64,000 bases of DNA from Daedaleopsis sinensis (lineage: Eukaryota > Basidiomycota > Agaricomycetes > Polyporales > Polyporaceae). Below are positions 40,861 through 52,661 of the stretch, in pieces (the stretch's first letter is position 1; each line of letters starts with the position of its first letter). The stretch covers positions 1,302,001 to 1,366,000 of the forward strand of contig CM066305.1 in NCBI GenBank assembly GCA_033807695.1, read 5' to 3'. The position numbers and the translations under genes are program-made. The notes below the pieces were generated by a model that was given only the letters and a program-made list of their open reading frames with translations, ran no database searches and had not been told where the DNA came from.

Positions 40861-41276
40861 CAGTTGGTGGTACAAGAACAGAGCACGATCGCACTTGCGG
40901 CGCGCACGCTCAGAGATCCCGTTATTGCTACATGTCACGTGAACTTTCCCCGCAATGGGTAACTTGTCGACGCGAGGCCCAGGTGCACCGATTGTCATCC
41001 AAAACAAACATTGAAATGGTTGATAGACGGGTGAGGATAGATTGTACATATCGAGCCAGTGAGTAACGACACAAGAGACCGATGCAGTAGAGTTAGCCAT
41101 ACATAGTACGCCAGAGAATGATCATGTAGGCTACAACGAGTCTGACGCCTGATACAGATGTAGATTGAGCATGCCATATATACGTGTTCCAAACCTAGTG
41201 TCCAATCCTTCGAACCGACGGCCGCGATCCACTATGTCACCCGGTTCCTAACGATACATCTTCAGTAGTCGTCCCA
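40861..41276. other. spacer upstream of PROPPIN
   Basis: This 416 base region holds the PROPPIN promoter and the 3' side of the Cys-rich gene. Nothing else is recognised. Confidence 0.4.
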
Positions 41277-42879
41277 TTAGCCTCGCGAATGAGCGGATGC
41301 CGCGGTCGCAGTGTAGGCTGGTGCGCCGGCCGCGAATGCGGGCTGTCCATAGGTGGTTGTGTTGCGAGTCGGCTGGATCTGGGAGCGGGGTGCGCTCTGG
41401 ACATCCCCGCGCCACGACCTGGGTGGGCGGAGGTCGACATGCTCGAGTTGCTGACGCGCCGCCCTGAACTCGAGTTCTTCCATCTTGTTCTGCGCCAGTA
41501 TCGCAGCCTTTGCCTCCGCCTGTCTCTGCAGCTCCGCCTCCGATTCGTCGGAGAGGTAGTCGGTGAAGCCACCGTCAGAGATGACGGTAGTCTCCGAGCT
41601 GCTCCCGCTGCTGCTGCTAGATGCGCTGCTCGCGAGGCTCATCTTCTCCGCCTTGTCCACCACTTCTTCGATCGTGCTCCCGCGGCGTACCGGAGCCGTG
41701 TCAGCTGCACGTTCTGCGGTGACGCGTTCGGAAGTGCGTTCGGCGGAGACGCGTTCGACTGGCACGCGCTCGACGGACACTTCCGTTCGACGAGCGACTG
41801 TGGCGGTTGTCGTAGTGGTCGGGACCGTCCTCCGGCGCTGCGAAGCTGGGTCCGGTCCGGCTTTCGGAGACGCGAGAGATGATATGGATGGCCTGCGCTC
41901 AGTGCTTCGTCGCGCCACCGATCCACTGAGCTCGACGTGCTTGCGCCCGGGGGAGTTCTGGGATGTGTTCGATGGATCCGGACGCTTATCGGCGAAGACG
42001 TCCATCGCAGAGCGTCGACTGCCCTGGTACTGGTCCATGGAGGACGCGGTGGGGAGTGAAGACGACGACCCGTCCGCTCCGCTAGCACGAGAAACGCTCG
42101 AGAGAGGAGCAGTCACCTGTTGTGGGCTTCCTCCCGAGCGGCCTTTGGTCGGGATCGCTACAGCGTTACTGCGTGTGGTCCCGGACTCCGCTTTCGTCGG
42201 GCTCGCAACGTTGTAGCTGGAGCGTCGAGACATGCCTGGGGCAGCTGACTGGACCGCAGCAACACGGACGCTCGTGGTAGGGCTGCTCAAGGGAGGAGTA
42301 CCTCTGGGGGAAGTAGGCACGCAGATGTCGTCGAGTATAGCCTTGATCTCGGGCGGTATGGGGATGTGATAGACGAGACTGACAGCAGGCCAGTCCGCCG
42401 CGCCGACATACTTGTGCTCGTTGGGAGAGGGCTGGCGACAGCATCCTGGCCACCCAGAGTTCTGGTAGCCGGCGCGCGCCGCGGGCGGATTGGTCTTGGC
42501 CCACTATCGAGGGTGAGATGTTTAGGTCGGACACAATCGCGAAGTCAAGGGGCGCTGGAGGGTTACCTTGCAGAAGCCGCAGCCGTTGAAGGTCTGTACT
42601 GTTTGCCCGATCTGAGGTTAGCCGCGGCGATAACGGACGCAAGGGGGCATGAAACTGACCCTCAGCGTTCTTGAGGAACATAACTTCGCCACGGGGGTGG
42701 TTCTGGGTGTTTCGGCATACCTCCTTGACGTGAGGACACCTGGATGGGGGAGATGTGGGCGCCAGAGAGCGAAAGGGACGAGGGAGGAGTACATACCTGG
42801 CGCTACCTATGGGCTTGAAGACCTTGCACATCGGACAGGTGCTGGTAGCCTGCTCGAAGGACCCAACGACGTAGCACAT
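41277..42879 (-). CDS. unrecognised protein: Cys-rich N-terminus, Ser/Thr/Arg-rich disordered tail
   Basis: I do not recognise a named family. The N-terminus has paired cysteines that look zinc-binding: STCPMCKVFKP, then SARCPHVKEVCRN after an intron, then FNGCGFCKWAK and WPGCCRQPSP. A short conserved-looking segment SLVYHIPIPPEIKAILDDI follows. The rest (about 340 residues) is low-complexity Ser/Thr/Pro/Arg with a repeated VERVPVERVSAERTSERVTAE-like element and an acidic Ser run, ending near AAASAHSRG. A coiled stretch (LQRQAEAKAAILAQNKMEEL) is predicted. Many agaricomycetes seem to have small Cys-motif proteins of this style, but that is memory, not a search. The exact last exon is uncertain. 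Confidence 0.65.
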
Positions 42880-43606
42880 GGTGGCGGCGGACTAGACGGG
42901 GCTGTTGGCCGGAAGGGGGGCGCGGAGAAGGACAGGACGGCGGAGAGAAGACTCGAAAAGGGGCCCAGAGGTATTTGTACCGCGAAGGTACAGGAAGAAG
43001 GCAAATGCATGCGGTTCCTGCTCACGTAGCTGATCAAGTCCATTTAGGCGAGGCATCTAAGTCGGGGCGATAAACCCAGGCAGAGGCGGAAGAGACGGTC
43101 AGACCAGCTCGCAGGACTGTCCAGGGCTCGCAAATCGTGGTTCATCCCAGTTTACAGCCCGGCGTGCTTCCTTTCTCTCTCCTCCCGGCCTCGAGGCAGC
43201 TGCACGCCCCTCCTCTAGTCCCCCGTGTTTCCGTTACATTTCCACTTATCGCATTAAATGTTTTCCCCCGCCCTCTCGCGCAGCCGGCGCGCGCCATGCA
43301 GCCAGCACGCCGACGTGCGCGACGGTCGCAAGCGCAGCGGACGCGCCCTGCCAAGTTGTGGGCGAGCTTGTGCTCGGAGAACAAGGAGGGGCGGGCAAGC
43401 GGCGGGAGCGGATGAGGGGATACTTATGTCACGCTATGCCCCGATAAGGACTTATCGGCTGGGGATGACGCGGGTGCTTGGCGGGGCGTTCACTGCCTCT
43501 GGAAATCTAGGCGAACGTATACTTGAGCAGCCTGCGTATTACCCGGACTCCCTCTCGCCCCGTCTCCTCGCCAGCCTGTCTCTCCCCGCACCCCCGCCAT
43601 TCCGCC
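42880..43606. promoter_or_regulatory. divergent promoter region, Cys-rich gene / NCS-1
   Basis: This 727 base spacer separates divergent starts. Frames inside overlap in several phases and match nothing known. Sequence just before the NCS-1 start (about 43548-43604) is C-rich. Confidence 0.4.
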
Positions 43607-44491
43607 ATGGGCAAGTCGCAGAGCAAACTCTCGCCCGAGCAGCTCGCCGATCTCCAGAAAAACACATACTGTGCGTGTCTCCCATCGCCCGACCCGCTGC
43701 CGTGACTCTGACTGCCACACAGTCGATAAGCGAGAACTACAACAGTGGTCCGTCTACGCGTCTCCGATCCCGATGCATTTTCCCCGTGTCTCACCGCCGC
43801 TCCTTTCTCCTTTGCATCCACCTCGTCCATTGTTCCCAGGTACAAAGGCTTCCTCAAGGACTGTCCGTCCGGCCAGCTCGACAAGGCGGAGTTCGGCCGA
43901 ATATACAAGCAGTTCTTCCCCTTCGGTGATCCAGGCGAGTTTGCCGACTATGTCTTCAATGTCTTCGACGAGAACAAGAACGGCACCATCGACTTCAAGG
44001 AGTTCATCTGCGCGCTCAGCGTGACCAGTCGCGGACGGTTAGACGAGAAGCTCAAATGTGCGTAACGTAACCCATATTCTTCATCTCCGCCACATTGAAG
44101 CTTCTGCGCACTAGGGGCCTTCCAGCTGTATGACATCGATGGCGATGGATTCATAACATATGAGGAGATGCTCCAGATCGTCCAGTCGATATACAAGATG
44201 ACCGGTCAGATGGTCAAGCTTCCCGTGGACGAAGACACACCGGAGAAGGTGAGTATCCATCGCTGACTCGCAATCCGCTTCTTTAATGAATCCATGCGCG
44301 CAACAGCGTGTAGACAAGATCTTCCGCAACATGGACAGAGATAAAGATGCCAAACTCACCTACGATGAGTTCGTGGAAGGAAGCAAACAGGACCCAACGA
44401 TCGTACAGGTGTGTATCCCACATGTTGATGTAACTCAAGCTCAACACCCAATCTTGCGCAGGCACTGTCACTATACGATGGTCTTGTATAG
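43607..44491 (+). CDS. NCS1: frequenin / neuronal calcium sensor 1
   Basis: This is an EF-hand calcium sensor that in fungi activates PI 4-kinase (Pik1) at the Golgi. Six exons join in phase: 43607-43670, 43723-43747, 43840-44057, 44115-44248, 44307-44408 and 44462-44491. The start [10 protein letters not shown] is an N-myristoylation site. EF-hand loops are [24 protein letters not shown] and [12 protein letters not shown]; the first pseudo-hand has CPSGQL, normal for the family. It ends ALSLYDGLV. Exon 2 is only 25 bases and exon 6 only 30. Confidence 0.96.
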
Positions 44492-44723
44492 TAGGATGTA
44501 CCCGCGTCGATCGTTTGACCGTATCGTCTTTTCCGTAAGTAGTCCAGCAGGCATCGTCGGCATGATAACCCAGATATCCGGGACGTTATACGCGTTATCT
44601 CTTGCACACAATCAGCGCCGCGAAGGGACTCTGTCTTGCAGCTGTAAAACCTGTAATGTTGTATCCGGTGTTGTAGACAGTGAATGTAATATCATTATGG
44701 ATAATTTTGCGCAGGAGCCGGCA

Positions 44724-46053
44724 CTATTTGGAATCCGCAGGTAGCCTGCCGTACTTCTTCAATATTCTGCTGTCGACGTCCTGGGCTATCCATGAATGCA
44801 AGCCCTCAGAGAACTCCAAGTTGTCGCGCTCGGCCTTGAACAGCTTGTTGTAGTCCTGTGCTTGCCCAGGCTGGGGCGCCGCAGCCGCAGCCGCGGCGAA
44901 CGGTGTGGCCATGTCTCGCGAAGAATCCGCAGCTAAAAGGGGCAGACAAGGATAGAAGGACGAGAAGCGGGGCACAGCACCTTCAGCGGCGGTATTTGAG
45001 TGACGCGGGAGGGAGAGACGTACAATTCTCGCCACCGAGGATGAGCCGGTACAAGCCGTTGAGACCAAAGAAATTGAGGAAGTACCAGGACAACGAGGAC
45101 ACCCAACGGACGTCCATGTCAGGCGTCTCAACGCCGCGCTGGAGCATGCTCTTGAAGCCAAGCGTCAGCGGGAATGGGAGCTTGACTGGAGGCCGCGGAG
45201 GAGTGGGTGGAGGTGAGAGCGCGAGGATCACATGGGCAGAGCGATGTCAGTACTGGTGCGTACGGGATGCAGACGGGACGGGGAAGAACGCTCCAGCGGA
45301 ATGATGCACGGAGACACGGGCCTGGAGAAGCTCGCGCGCAGACGCGAGAAGACGCGGGGATCGGGAGGGAGCGCGGCGAGTGCAATACGGCGCAGGTGAC
45401 AGGACTCACTTAGGACGAAGCCTTGGAAGAAGAAATTGATCCAGCCCATGATGACCATCTGCGGGACCATCATCACCATCTGCGTCTTCATGCCCGCCAT
45501 CATGCCGTCCATGGCGGCCGGGTCCGTGAGCGGGTTCGGGGGTGAGCTTGCGGGCGCGTCGCCCGTTGGCGGGCCGTCCTTGAGGTACGTGCCGTTGGCG
45601 TACGCCTGCGATAGGTGCTGCGAGATCGCCTTGTAGTGCGCAGGGGGCAGCGGCGAGTGCGCGGCCGTCGCGCGGAGGATTTGGGAGCGGATGAGGGCGC
45701 GCCTGCGACGGCAGAGCCGCGTATGCGTGAGCGGGCATGCGGCATCGGACGGCGGGAGACGTACTGTTCCCGGATGGCGTTTCTTGGGAGTTTCTTGGGA
45801 GCAGATTGAAGAAGAAGGACGACGTAATGCCGCAGAATGCCCACGAGGATCTACGGGACCCCGTCGTCGTTGAGAGAGCATGCGGAGGGGCGGGGAGGCG
45901 ATGGACGCACCATGACCACGGTGATTGGGAACAGGACCCAATCCCGAATCTGAGGGTCGAGATACAGCGAGACTCTGAGACAAAAGCGCTTTCAGTGAGC
46001 ATTGCGTGGCGACTAGTGAGTTGAATCGAGAAAACACACGTAGAGCTCGACAT
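44724..46053 (-). CDS. EMC3: ER membrane protein complex subunit 3
   Basis: This is a YidC/Oxa1-superfamily subunit of the EMC insertase in the ER membrane. The first exon is just MSSST, splicing to [20 protein letters not shown]. Further blocks are [36 protein letters not shown] and [15 protein letters not shown], then [20 protein letters not shown] and [20 protein letters not shown]. The family-typical signature is complete. The C-terminal cytosolic tail has an Ala run and ends [11 protein letters not shown]. It is convergent with NCS-1. Confidence 0.95.
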
Positions 46054-47113
46054 GGTGGAGGTTGGAGGTACAGCTGGATCCCACCGGCAATGGCCGTAGC
46101 ACTACTCACCGCCTACTACCGCCTAGCGCCTTCCCGGCGCCTGCCGATCTCATTGACCCCGCCATGCTGCATGCACCCACCACGTTGCTTCGAGCTCGGA
46201 TTCGGAAGTCACATCGTCGTAGGTGTGTACAATTTGGATTGGGTCTCAGGCACTGTCGGTATACTTTCAGTAGTAGCTCTTCGCCGTCGGATCCCTACAT
46301 CAAGACGTAGAAGCTGCAAATTGCGCACTGAAGGACTGACTTAGACTCACTGAGACAGCCTGCATACCCGGTACAAGGTTCGTTCAACTCCCTTCAAATA
46401 CGCGTCTTGGTAGTGATCTTATCTAGCTAGCAACCACTGGTCTTGTATACCGCCGCTTGATGTCGTACCTTCACAGGAGCCTCTAGTACTGCTTGGCACG
46501 GAGATCACATTGATGATCCGACTCGATGTGCCAGACCCCGAGTACTGCTCAGTCATTCTTTGAGGCTCGCCTCGAGGTAGCTGAGCAGCCTAAAAGCATG
46601 GCGACGATAAGTGCTGTGCTGCGGTAATATTTTGCGTCACGCTGCACAAGATCTCGAACTGTAGGCCTGACGGACACCGCGTTGCAGCTGCGCAGCAGCA
46701 GTGTAAGTGTAGATGAACACTGCAGTCGCACCCGCGGCTTCGGTATACGAGCTTCCTGCGCGCGCGGGGGCACGAACGTTGAGTGTATATGTAGGTCGAG
46801 GTGACCTGCGGGCCATTGCGAAGTCATTGCATGACCTGATAGTAGAAGTTGAACAAATTGGATATGGCATCCACAGGTTCGTCGAGGATGGGGTCCGTCA
46901 CCATAGTCGAAAGGTGTGCATGGCATCTTACAATTGTGCCACATTTTGACGTCCTTCTTCCTGTCACATAGGCTTCAGGGACTTCGCTCCTTCTTCTGAC
47001 ATTATCATCTAGCCCCATGCGCGCGAGCGGTCGGCGTGCCTGGACATTTTGTTGTATAAAAGCCATTCTTCCACCTCGCTGCCTTTCATCACCACCTGTC
47101 GTCGTCGACCAGA
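46054..47113. promoter_or_regulatory. 1 kb divergent spacer, EMC3 / MYND gene
   Basis: No recognised gene. A plus-strand frame at 46713-46949 (78 codons, MNTAVAPAASVYELPARAGA) looks moderately protein-like but has no known match, so it is not called. The spacer contains the two promoters. Confidence 0.4.
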
Positions 47114-48220
47114 ATGAACCCAGGCCCCAGCTACAGAAACTCGGACGCCCCCACAACCGTGACTTTATGCTCATTCCCACCTTGTGCGAAGAGGGCATCT
47201 CACAAAACATGCTGCTCGAAATGCAAGGTCGCTCGTTACTGCAAACGTGGACATCAGGTCGCTGTGAGTGCAATGACCTGGGTGACTGCGTGTGTAGTAT
47301 ACTCACCGTAATGCCAGGATGCTCAACGCCACCAATCTGAATGTACCCCGACTCCCTCTGCGACTTTCCCCGAGACACGCCGAGTCAGCGTCCTCCTCTT
47401 CCCCCCTAGCCAGACTGCCCCAAAGATCGCACAGGTCGACTGCCTCATCCGCCAGGACAGCGAGACCCCCGAGGAAGAACTGCACTCTATCAACTGGCCT
47501 TCGCTCCTCGGGCAGAACGCTGCCTTCACGAGCCAACCGGTTAGCCCTCGAGAGCCCAGTAGCCCGCATCCCAGCAGACTGTACCTCGCATTCACCGACT
47601 GCTTCGCCATCGATGGCTCTCCATTGAACCTCTGCGCGGCACGGCTGACCGAAGGCAGCTCAGGCGTCCTGTGGCGAGGAACTCTCGTCGGATACCGCGC
47701 CCGCGAGCCGGCAAGCACGTTCACCCAATTCAGGGACGTTAGCATGGACGATCTTCCTGCATTCGCTGCGTTTCTGAAGACCTACGGCGCCTCCCCTTCG
47801 CCGACGCGCATGCCGTCGAATCATGGGCTTGGGGATGTTGAAGAACCCGACCTATGGAGTTTCACCGAGGAGCCGTCTGGCATGCCTTTAGGATCAGGAC
47901 ATCCTTTCTCCAGACCTTCGGCCGACTTCACTCAGGCTCGCCAGACGGAGCTCGTCCGCGATACTATTCGTGAAGAGTTCATCGTCATGCGAGCTGAACT
48001 CCGAATGCTTCTGCAAAAGGAGGTAGCTTACCAGGTATGGGTTTCGTTTCTGAATATCGTTTTCCGCGGGGTGGTCGCGTACATCTGGTGGGACTTCGTA
48101 TCTACTATCTTTGGATATGCGTATTACCTAGTCTTTGACACCTGGTTCGGTTGCTTCCTTATCGTCAGTTCGTTAGTTCGCTGGTGTATGACACGGTCAT
48201 CCGAGTCCGAACAGCCATGA
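47114..48220 (+). CDS. MYND-finger protein with C-terminal membrane segments
   Basis: Two exons (47114-47263 and 47318-48220) give 350 residues. Near the N-terminus a MYND zinc finger reads CSFPPCAKRASHKTCCSKCK, VARYCKRGHQ, then DAQRHQSECTP across the intron, with all paired Cys/His present. A middle region has no known domain. The last 65 residues hold two hydrophobic stretches (VSFLNIVFRGVVAYIWWDFV and IFGYAYYLVFDTWFGCFLIV) and end RSSESEQP. MYND fingers usually bind Pro-rich partners or sit in SET proteins; here no SET domain is seen. Membrane location is inferred. Confidence 0.75.
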
Positions 48221-48658
48221 CTTCTTCTCACCGTTAGCTACATCGAAGCGTTATGATACTATGGATCCCCGCCTGGTCCCTGTGCAACCGTGTTCCGCGC
48301 ACCCCATGATGTACCCAGCACAAACCTGACAATACTATACGTTAACTGCTGCGAGATATCCGCCTTAACTTGAAAAGATCTTGAATCTATGACGAAGTCC
48401 GATATTTAAGACAATTCCTTCTAAATCTCACCGCTGTCATCGAGGTAGATGTGTGTTGCGAGGTATTGAGCCCTGCCGGTCAGCTAGTACTCACCGTCAC
48501 TTAGTCTGACCATGAGAGATCATATTACACATTCCGGTCAATCCCAGTAATATTCGTTATATTCTATTGTGTCTCCTCAATGGCGTTGCGGTGAAATACA
48601 GATGAGGTGGTATATCTACGCAGTATATGAGATCGTTACACTCCAGAAGATGCCAACA
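48221..48658. other. convergent AT-rich spacer
   Basis: This 438 base spacer lies between the stop codons of the MYND and permease genes. No gene is seen. Confidence 0.4.
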
Positions 48659-50849
48659 TTACTCTGTCTGTTCATGATCATGAAGATGGGCTTCTTTTTC
48701 CTTGGAATGTGGTTGTGCTTCCACGTCTACGACTTCCTCTACGACATTGTCGTCGTCGTCCGCGTCTTCTTGCGGGAGAATCAAGTTGAGTATCAGAGCA
48801 ACCAATCCAGCTACCAAGACTGCAGGTGCAGGTCAGCAGGTGATACGCGATATCGATATGGTCATGGAAGGAGACTCACAGGGGGTAGAGAGCACGATTG
48901 ATATCGAGTCAAAAAGGCCCCGGAGACCCTTGTTTGGGTTGTCCACACCCTCAAACAAGTGTGTGAAGATGTCCGGAACGAGGAGGTCACCTATACCGAA
49001 CGACATCGCAGCGGCGAGGACGAAGCGATCGCGGCGGGTGAATCGGTTATATGCAAGCACTCGGATACCAGATGTCGCCACGCTAGCAAACAGGAACGTT
49101 GTGACCCCACCAAGGACGGGGTTGGGGACTGAGAGCATAGTGAGTCATGCAATCGACGATGGAAATGTAGCGGAAACGTACTAGCCAAGAATACACCTGA
49201 GATCTTTCCGAGAACACCGAAGAGGATGAGGAAGAGGCAACAGAAGCGGCCGGCTGTTCGGTTAGCGCAACGCGTGATGGCGATCACACCGTTGTTCTGA
49301 GCGAAGATGGAGAGGGGGGTCACTGTGAACAAAGCTGAGAGGAATCCTCCGATACCATCACTCTGTTCATGAGGACATGAGTACAAAGCTATTCAGAAAT
49401 GTGATGACACGTACCAAAACACCGCCCTGAATGCGGCTGTCGAACTCCTCGCCGATCACCGCAACACGGGAGACCTCTGAAGAAGCGGTTATATCACCGA
49501 TCGCCTCCATAGCGAGAGAGACTAGATGAAAGTCAGTGCAGTCGGACAAAGAAAATGCATGCACACGAATACGTACTATACACAGCGAGCATCGGAAGGA
49601 TGGCCGGCGGATACACCCGGATTTTGAACGTATGGACCCACAGAAAGGTGATTGCAGGAGCGGTCTTGATGCTGCTTCCATCAATGTATCCTGCAGCACC
49701 GGCCACGATACAGCCCACGGCAAGACCGACGATGACGGAGATGTTCTTCAGGAATGGTGAGCCGAACATTTCCGTGAGGATGATACTGACGAAGGAAAGG
49801 AAGCCAAGGCCGATGAACTCGGGTGAGCCGAACGGGAGTGGCCGAGGAGCAAATATCGTCGGGCAGAGCTGGAAGATGCCTGATGTGGGACGACCCTTAC
49901 AGTCGTTGGATCCTCCACCCCAGTTCGGGATGCCCGAAGCACCGATGAGAGAAGCACCGATCATGACAATTACAGTGCCTGTAACCATGGGCGGGAACAC
50001 CTTCTTGAGCACCCGTGGCGGGATGAAGGACATGAATATTTCCAGGAAGGCACAGATGAGAGATGTGCCTACGAACTCGTTAGCTGCAAGTGGTGACAAA
50101 CCATTAGGCACAACCCACCTAACACCATTCCATACGCGTCTGGACAGGGACCTCGTGTGACTGTGCCATCTTCGGCCACTGTCGATGGACAGGTGCCGTC
50201 TGCGTACATAGCGTTGAAGATCTGGCCAGGATGAGGTTCGCATGCCAAGTGCGGTATTGTGAATGAAACTGACCGCATTCGCAGTGCTGAGGGTAGCAAA
50301 GCTCGTTCCAACGACCGAGATGAGACCGGTGCCGAGGTAATAATTTCCGAAAAGCCGGAGACGAGACATTTGCACTAAACTCAAGATTCCTGTGAAGGAT
50401 CAGGACACTCTGCATACATGGCCAGGTAACAGGTACTGCTTACCGCAACCAATCAAAGAAGCCGAGATCATGTACGCAGACGTCACGGAGTCAAGGTTCA
50501 GCGCACTGGCGAAAATAATCGGCGGGGTAATGAGACCTGCGAGCATGGCGAGGGCATGCTGCAGACCGCTCGCGGCAGCAAGGAGAAGCGGAAGCTCCGA
50601 GTCGAGAGCATAAAAGGGAGGTGCCGTTTTGGTTCGCTTTCCTTTGCGAGTCCAGGGGACGGTGGGCATACAAAGCCACGCATAGTTGTAGTCACCGAGC
50701 CATCCGTGTCGCGTCGTGACCTTCTGTTGAAAGTGCTTCAAGCGGTCGCCGACGCTCCGTGCGCGTTCCTGTCGGGCGGCTTGGATAGGTGAGGGGGAAG
50801 AGATCTTGCGTGGCTGGTCGATCGTGACGGACTCGGAGTGGACGGACAT
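48659..50849 (-). CDS. purine permease, NAT/NCS2 family (UapA/UapC-like)
   Basis: This is a proton-coupled uric acid/xanthine transporter of the plasma membrane. It begins MSVHSESVTIDQPRKISSPS with a cytosolic head, then RHGWLGDYNYAWLCMPTVPW and LLLAAASGLQHALAMLAGLI. Family blocks follow: FPPMVTGTVIVMIGASLIG, GNYYLGTGLISVVGTSFA and FLSALFTVTPLSIFA. The NAT signature reads QNNGVIAITRCANRTAG, which matches fungal purine rather than ascorbate carriers. Later segments include PNPVLGGVTTFLFASVATSG. The tail is acidic and His-rich and ends LHDHEQTE. At least nine introns are needed. Uric acid/xanthine specificity is inferred. Confidence 0.93.
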
Positions 50850-51128
50850 GGCTGGAGGACGTCGGGTAGGGGCTGAAAGCCACTCAGGGTGTTGACGACG
50901 CCCAGCAGGGAGGTATATATATTGGCGTAGTACTAGGGGCCATCTATGATGATCTTGGCCTCCATGTGAAGGCAGTTTGTTAGTCGAAGATAAGAAGAGA
51001 GCCCGAGATAAGTACTTACTTAACTGGGCGCCCGCCTTTTTCCCTCTTTTGGCAGTTCCTCCCGGCGTCGGGAGTGCATCTAGCGGAGCGCCCTTGCGGT
51101 CACTCTCACCTCAACCATCACTAGTACT

Positions 51129-52388
51129 ATGAGCGGCCTCGACACAGACTCCGACAGAGGCAAGCTCACTACAACCCGTCGCGATCGCTCGAGCTGACGA
51201 GGCCCAGTCTCTAGCTCTCGCCGCCCTTCGCCTTCTCCAAGACACTTGCGCTGCCGCCATCGATGCCCTCCAGCAGCCCTTGGCTAACACTCAGTCCTCG
51301 GTACTCACCCCGAGGCCTTCATGTGCAATCCTTCAAAAGGACTTCCAATCTCTTCTCACCCTCATCTATACCTCGACGACGAAGGTGACTCTGGTGCTCC
51401 GACCTTCAGCCCCTGCCCCGTCCGCGGCGCTCGCACCCATAAAAGATCTTGCATCCTCGATCACTTCCTTCGTGACATGTGCGTCGCTCTTCGACCTCCA
51501 CGGATCTACGCTTGCGTCGGAAGTTCGAGCTCTCGCTCGCGATGTATGCGAAGCTGTCCGCGCGCTTTCAACCATGTTCATGGATAGTGCCGGGGAGGAT
51601 TACCTTGTGCGAACGGGGGCCGTGCATGATACGGTCGAGAAGGCTCGCCGGGACCTCCCCGCTGATAACCTCGCTGCGGTGAAGAAACGGTGGAAAGCTG
51701 ACAGAGACATGCTGGAGGATTCCCTGGAGGAGATCAACGCCATGATCGAAGAAGCTGCTCAGAGCGAACAAGACGATCTAGACGGAGATGAGGATGACAT
51801 TGACGACGAATGGGATGAGCTTGGGTTCGGAGCAAGCAAGAAAATGTCAGAAGCAGAGCTGGAACGCACCAAGAAGGTATGTAAAAGATAACTCTCCTCA
51901 TGAACCCAAGTAGACGTAGTTCTTTCTAGATCCAGCCCCTCGTGCGGTTTGTTGTTCTCTTCCACAAACGCATTGCGCCAGATGTGCTTGCCGGCGTATG
52001 CACCACGGAGTCGACACACGATACTACAAATGCAGTTCTGGACCCGCTCCCTTCTCGGTCCAATGCCGTAGTTCTTGCTTTGGAAGAAGTAGTCGCCGCC
52101 CTATATGCCCCACAGAAATCAGACGTCCTAGGAGCGGCGGTGTCGGCCTTGGTACACTCAATACACAAGGTGCATGACTCTATTATGGGCAGCGCTCTGT
52201 TGTCACAGGCGGGGCAGGCGGACGAGCTCGCGAAGAGGATGGCTGCGCTGGATGTCGACGGTGTAAAGGGCGTAGAGAAAAGGCCGAAGGACTCGCGGAA
52301 ATGGTTCGAGTCGTGTCGTGTGCAGATTGACAAGTCAGCGAAGGCTGTAGAGGAGATGTTGGCAGCTCATTCATCCAATACAACATAG
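51129..52388 (+). CDS. GCIP / cyclin-D1-binding-protein-like helical protein
   Basis: The main exon (to 51879) encodes LLQDTCAAAIDALQQPLANT, ALAPIKDLASSITSFVTCAS, LASEVRALARDVCEAVRALS and an acidic stretch (DDLDGDEDDIDDEWDELGFG). It splices to IQPLVRFVVLFHKRIAPDVL and ends MLAAHSSNTT at 52388. The all-helical pattern with the mid-protein acidic loop fits the GCIP (Grap2/cyclin-D-interacting) family; this is a tentative family call. The first ATG (51129, MSGLDTDSDRG) is not in frame with the main exon, and the in-frame region upstream has a TGA at 51130 and no ATG. Either an unrecognised intron or a one-base error is involved. Confidence 0.55.
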
Positions 52389-52661
52389 TATATGTGCGAC
52401 TGCAAGCTACGTGCGTCCCAGAAGATGCATCCCTCAGCCTTAACCTCAAATCTGTGCTGTCCCGGCGCTCCGATCGCCGATTTGATGGTCATGAGCGCCT
52501 GTGAGCGTCCAAGAAGCCCGGGACCGAGCGCGTCAGTGAAGTGACTGCAACTCGTCGACCGCACCCTTTCTTCTGTTTCCTTCAACTATCTGGTAGCTTT
52601 CATCTTCGTGCGCATACAGCTTACTGATCTAGGTAGTATACGCACTCCTTCATCCACAGCA

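Noticed and set aside
41289..42216. Long plus-strand frames of 197 and 217 codons.
   Set aside because: They are antisense to the Ser/Thr/Arg-rich tail of the Cys-rich gene, and low complexity explains their length.
51159..51200. GC-AG intron in the GCIP-like gene (donor AGAG|GCAAGC).
   Set aside because: The donor looks good but joining to the nearest AG does not restore the coding frame.
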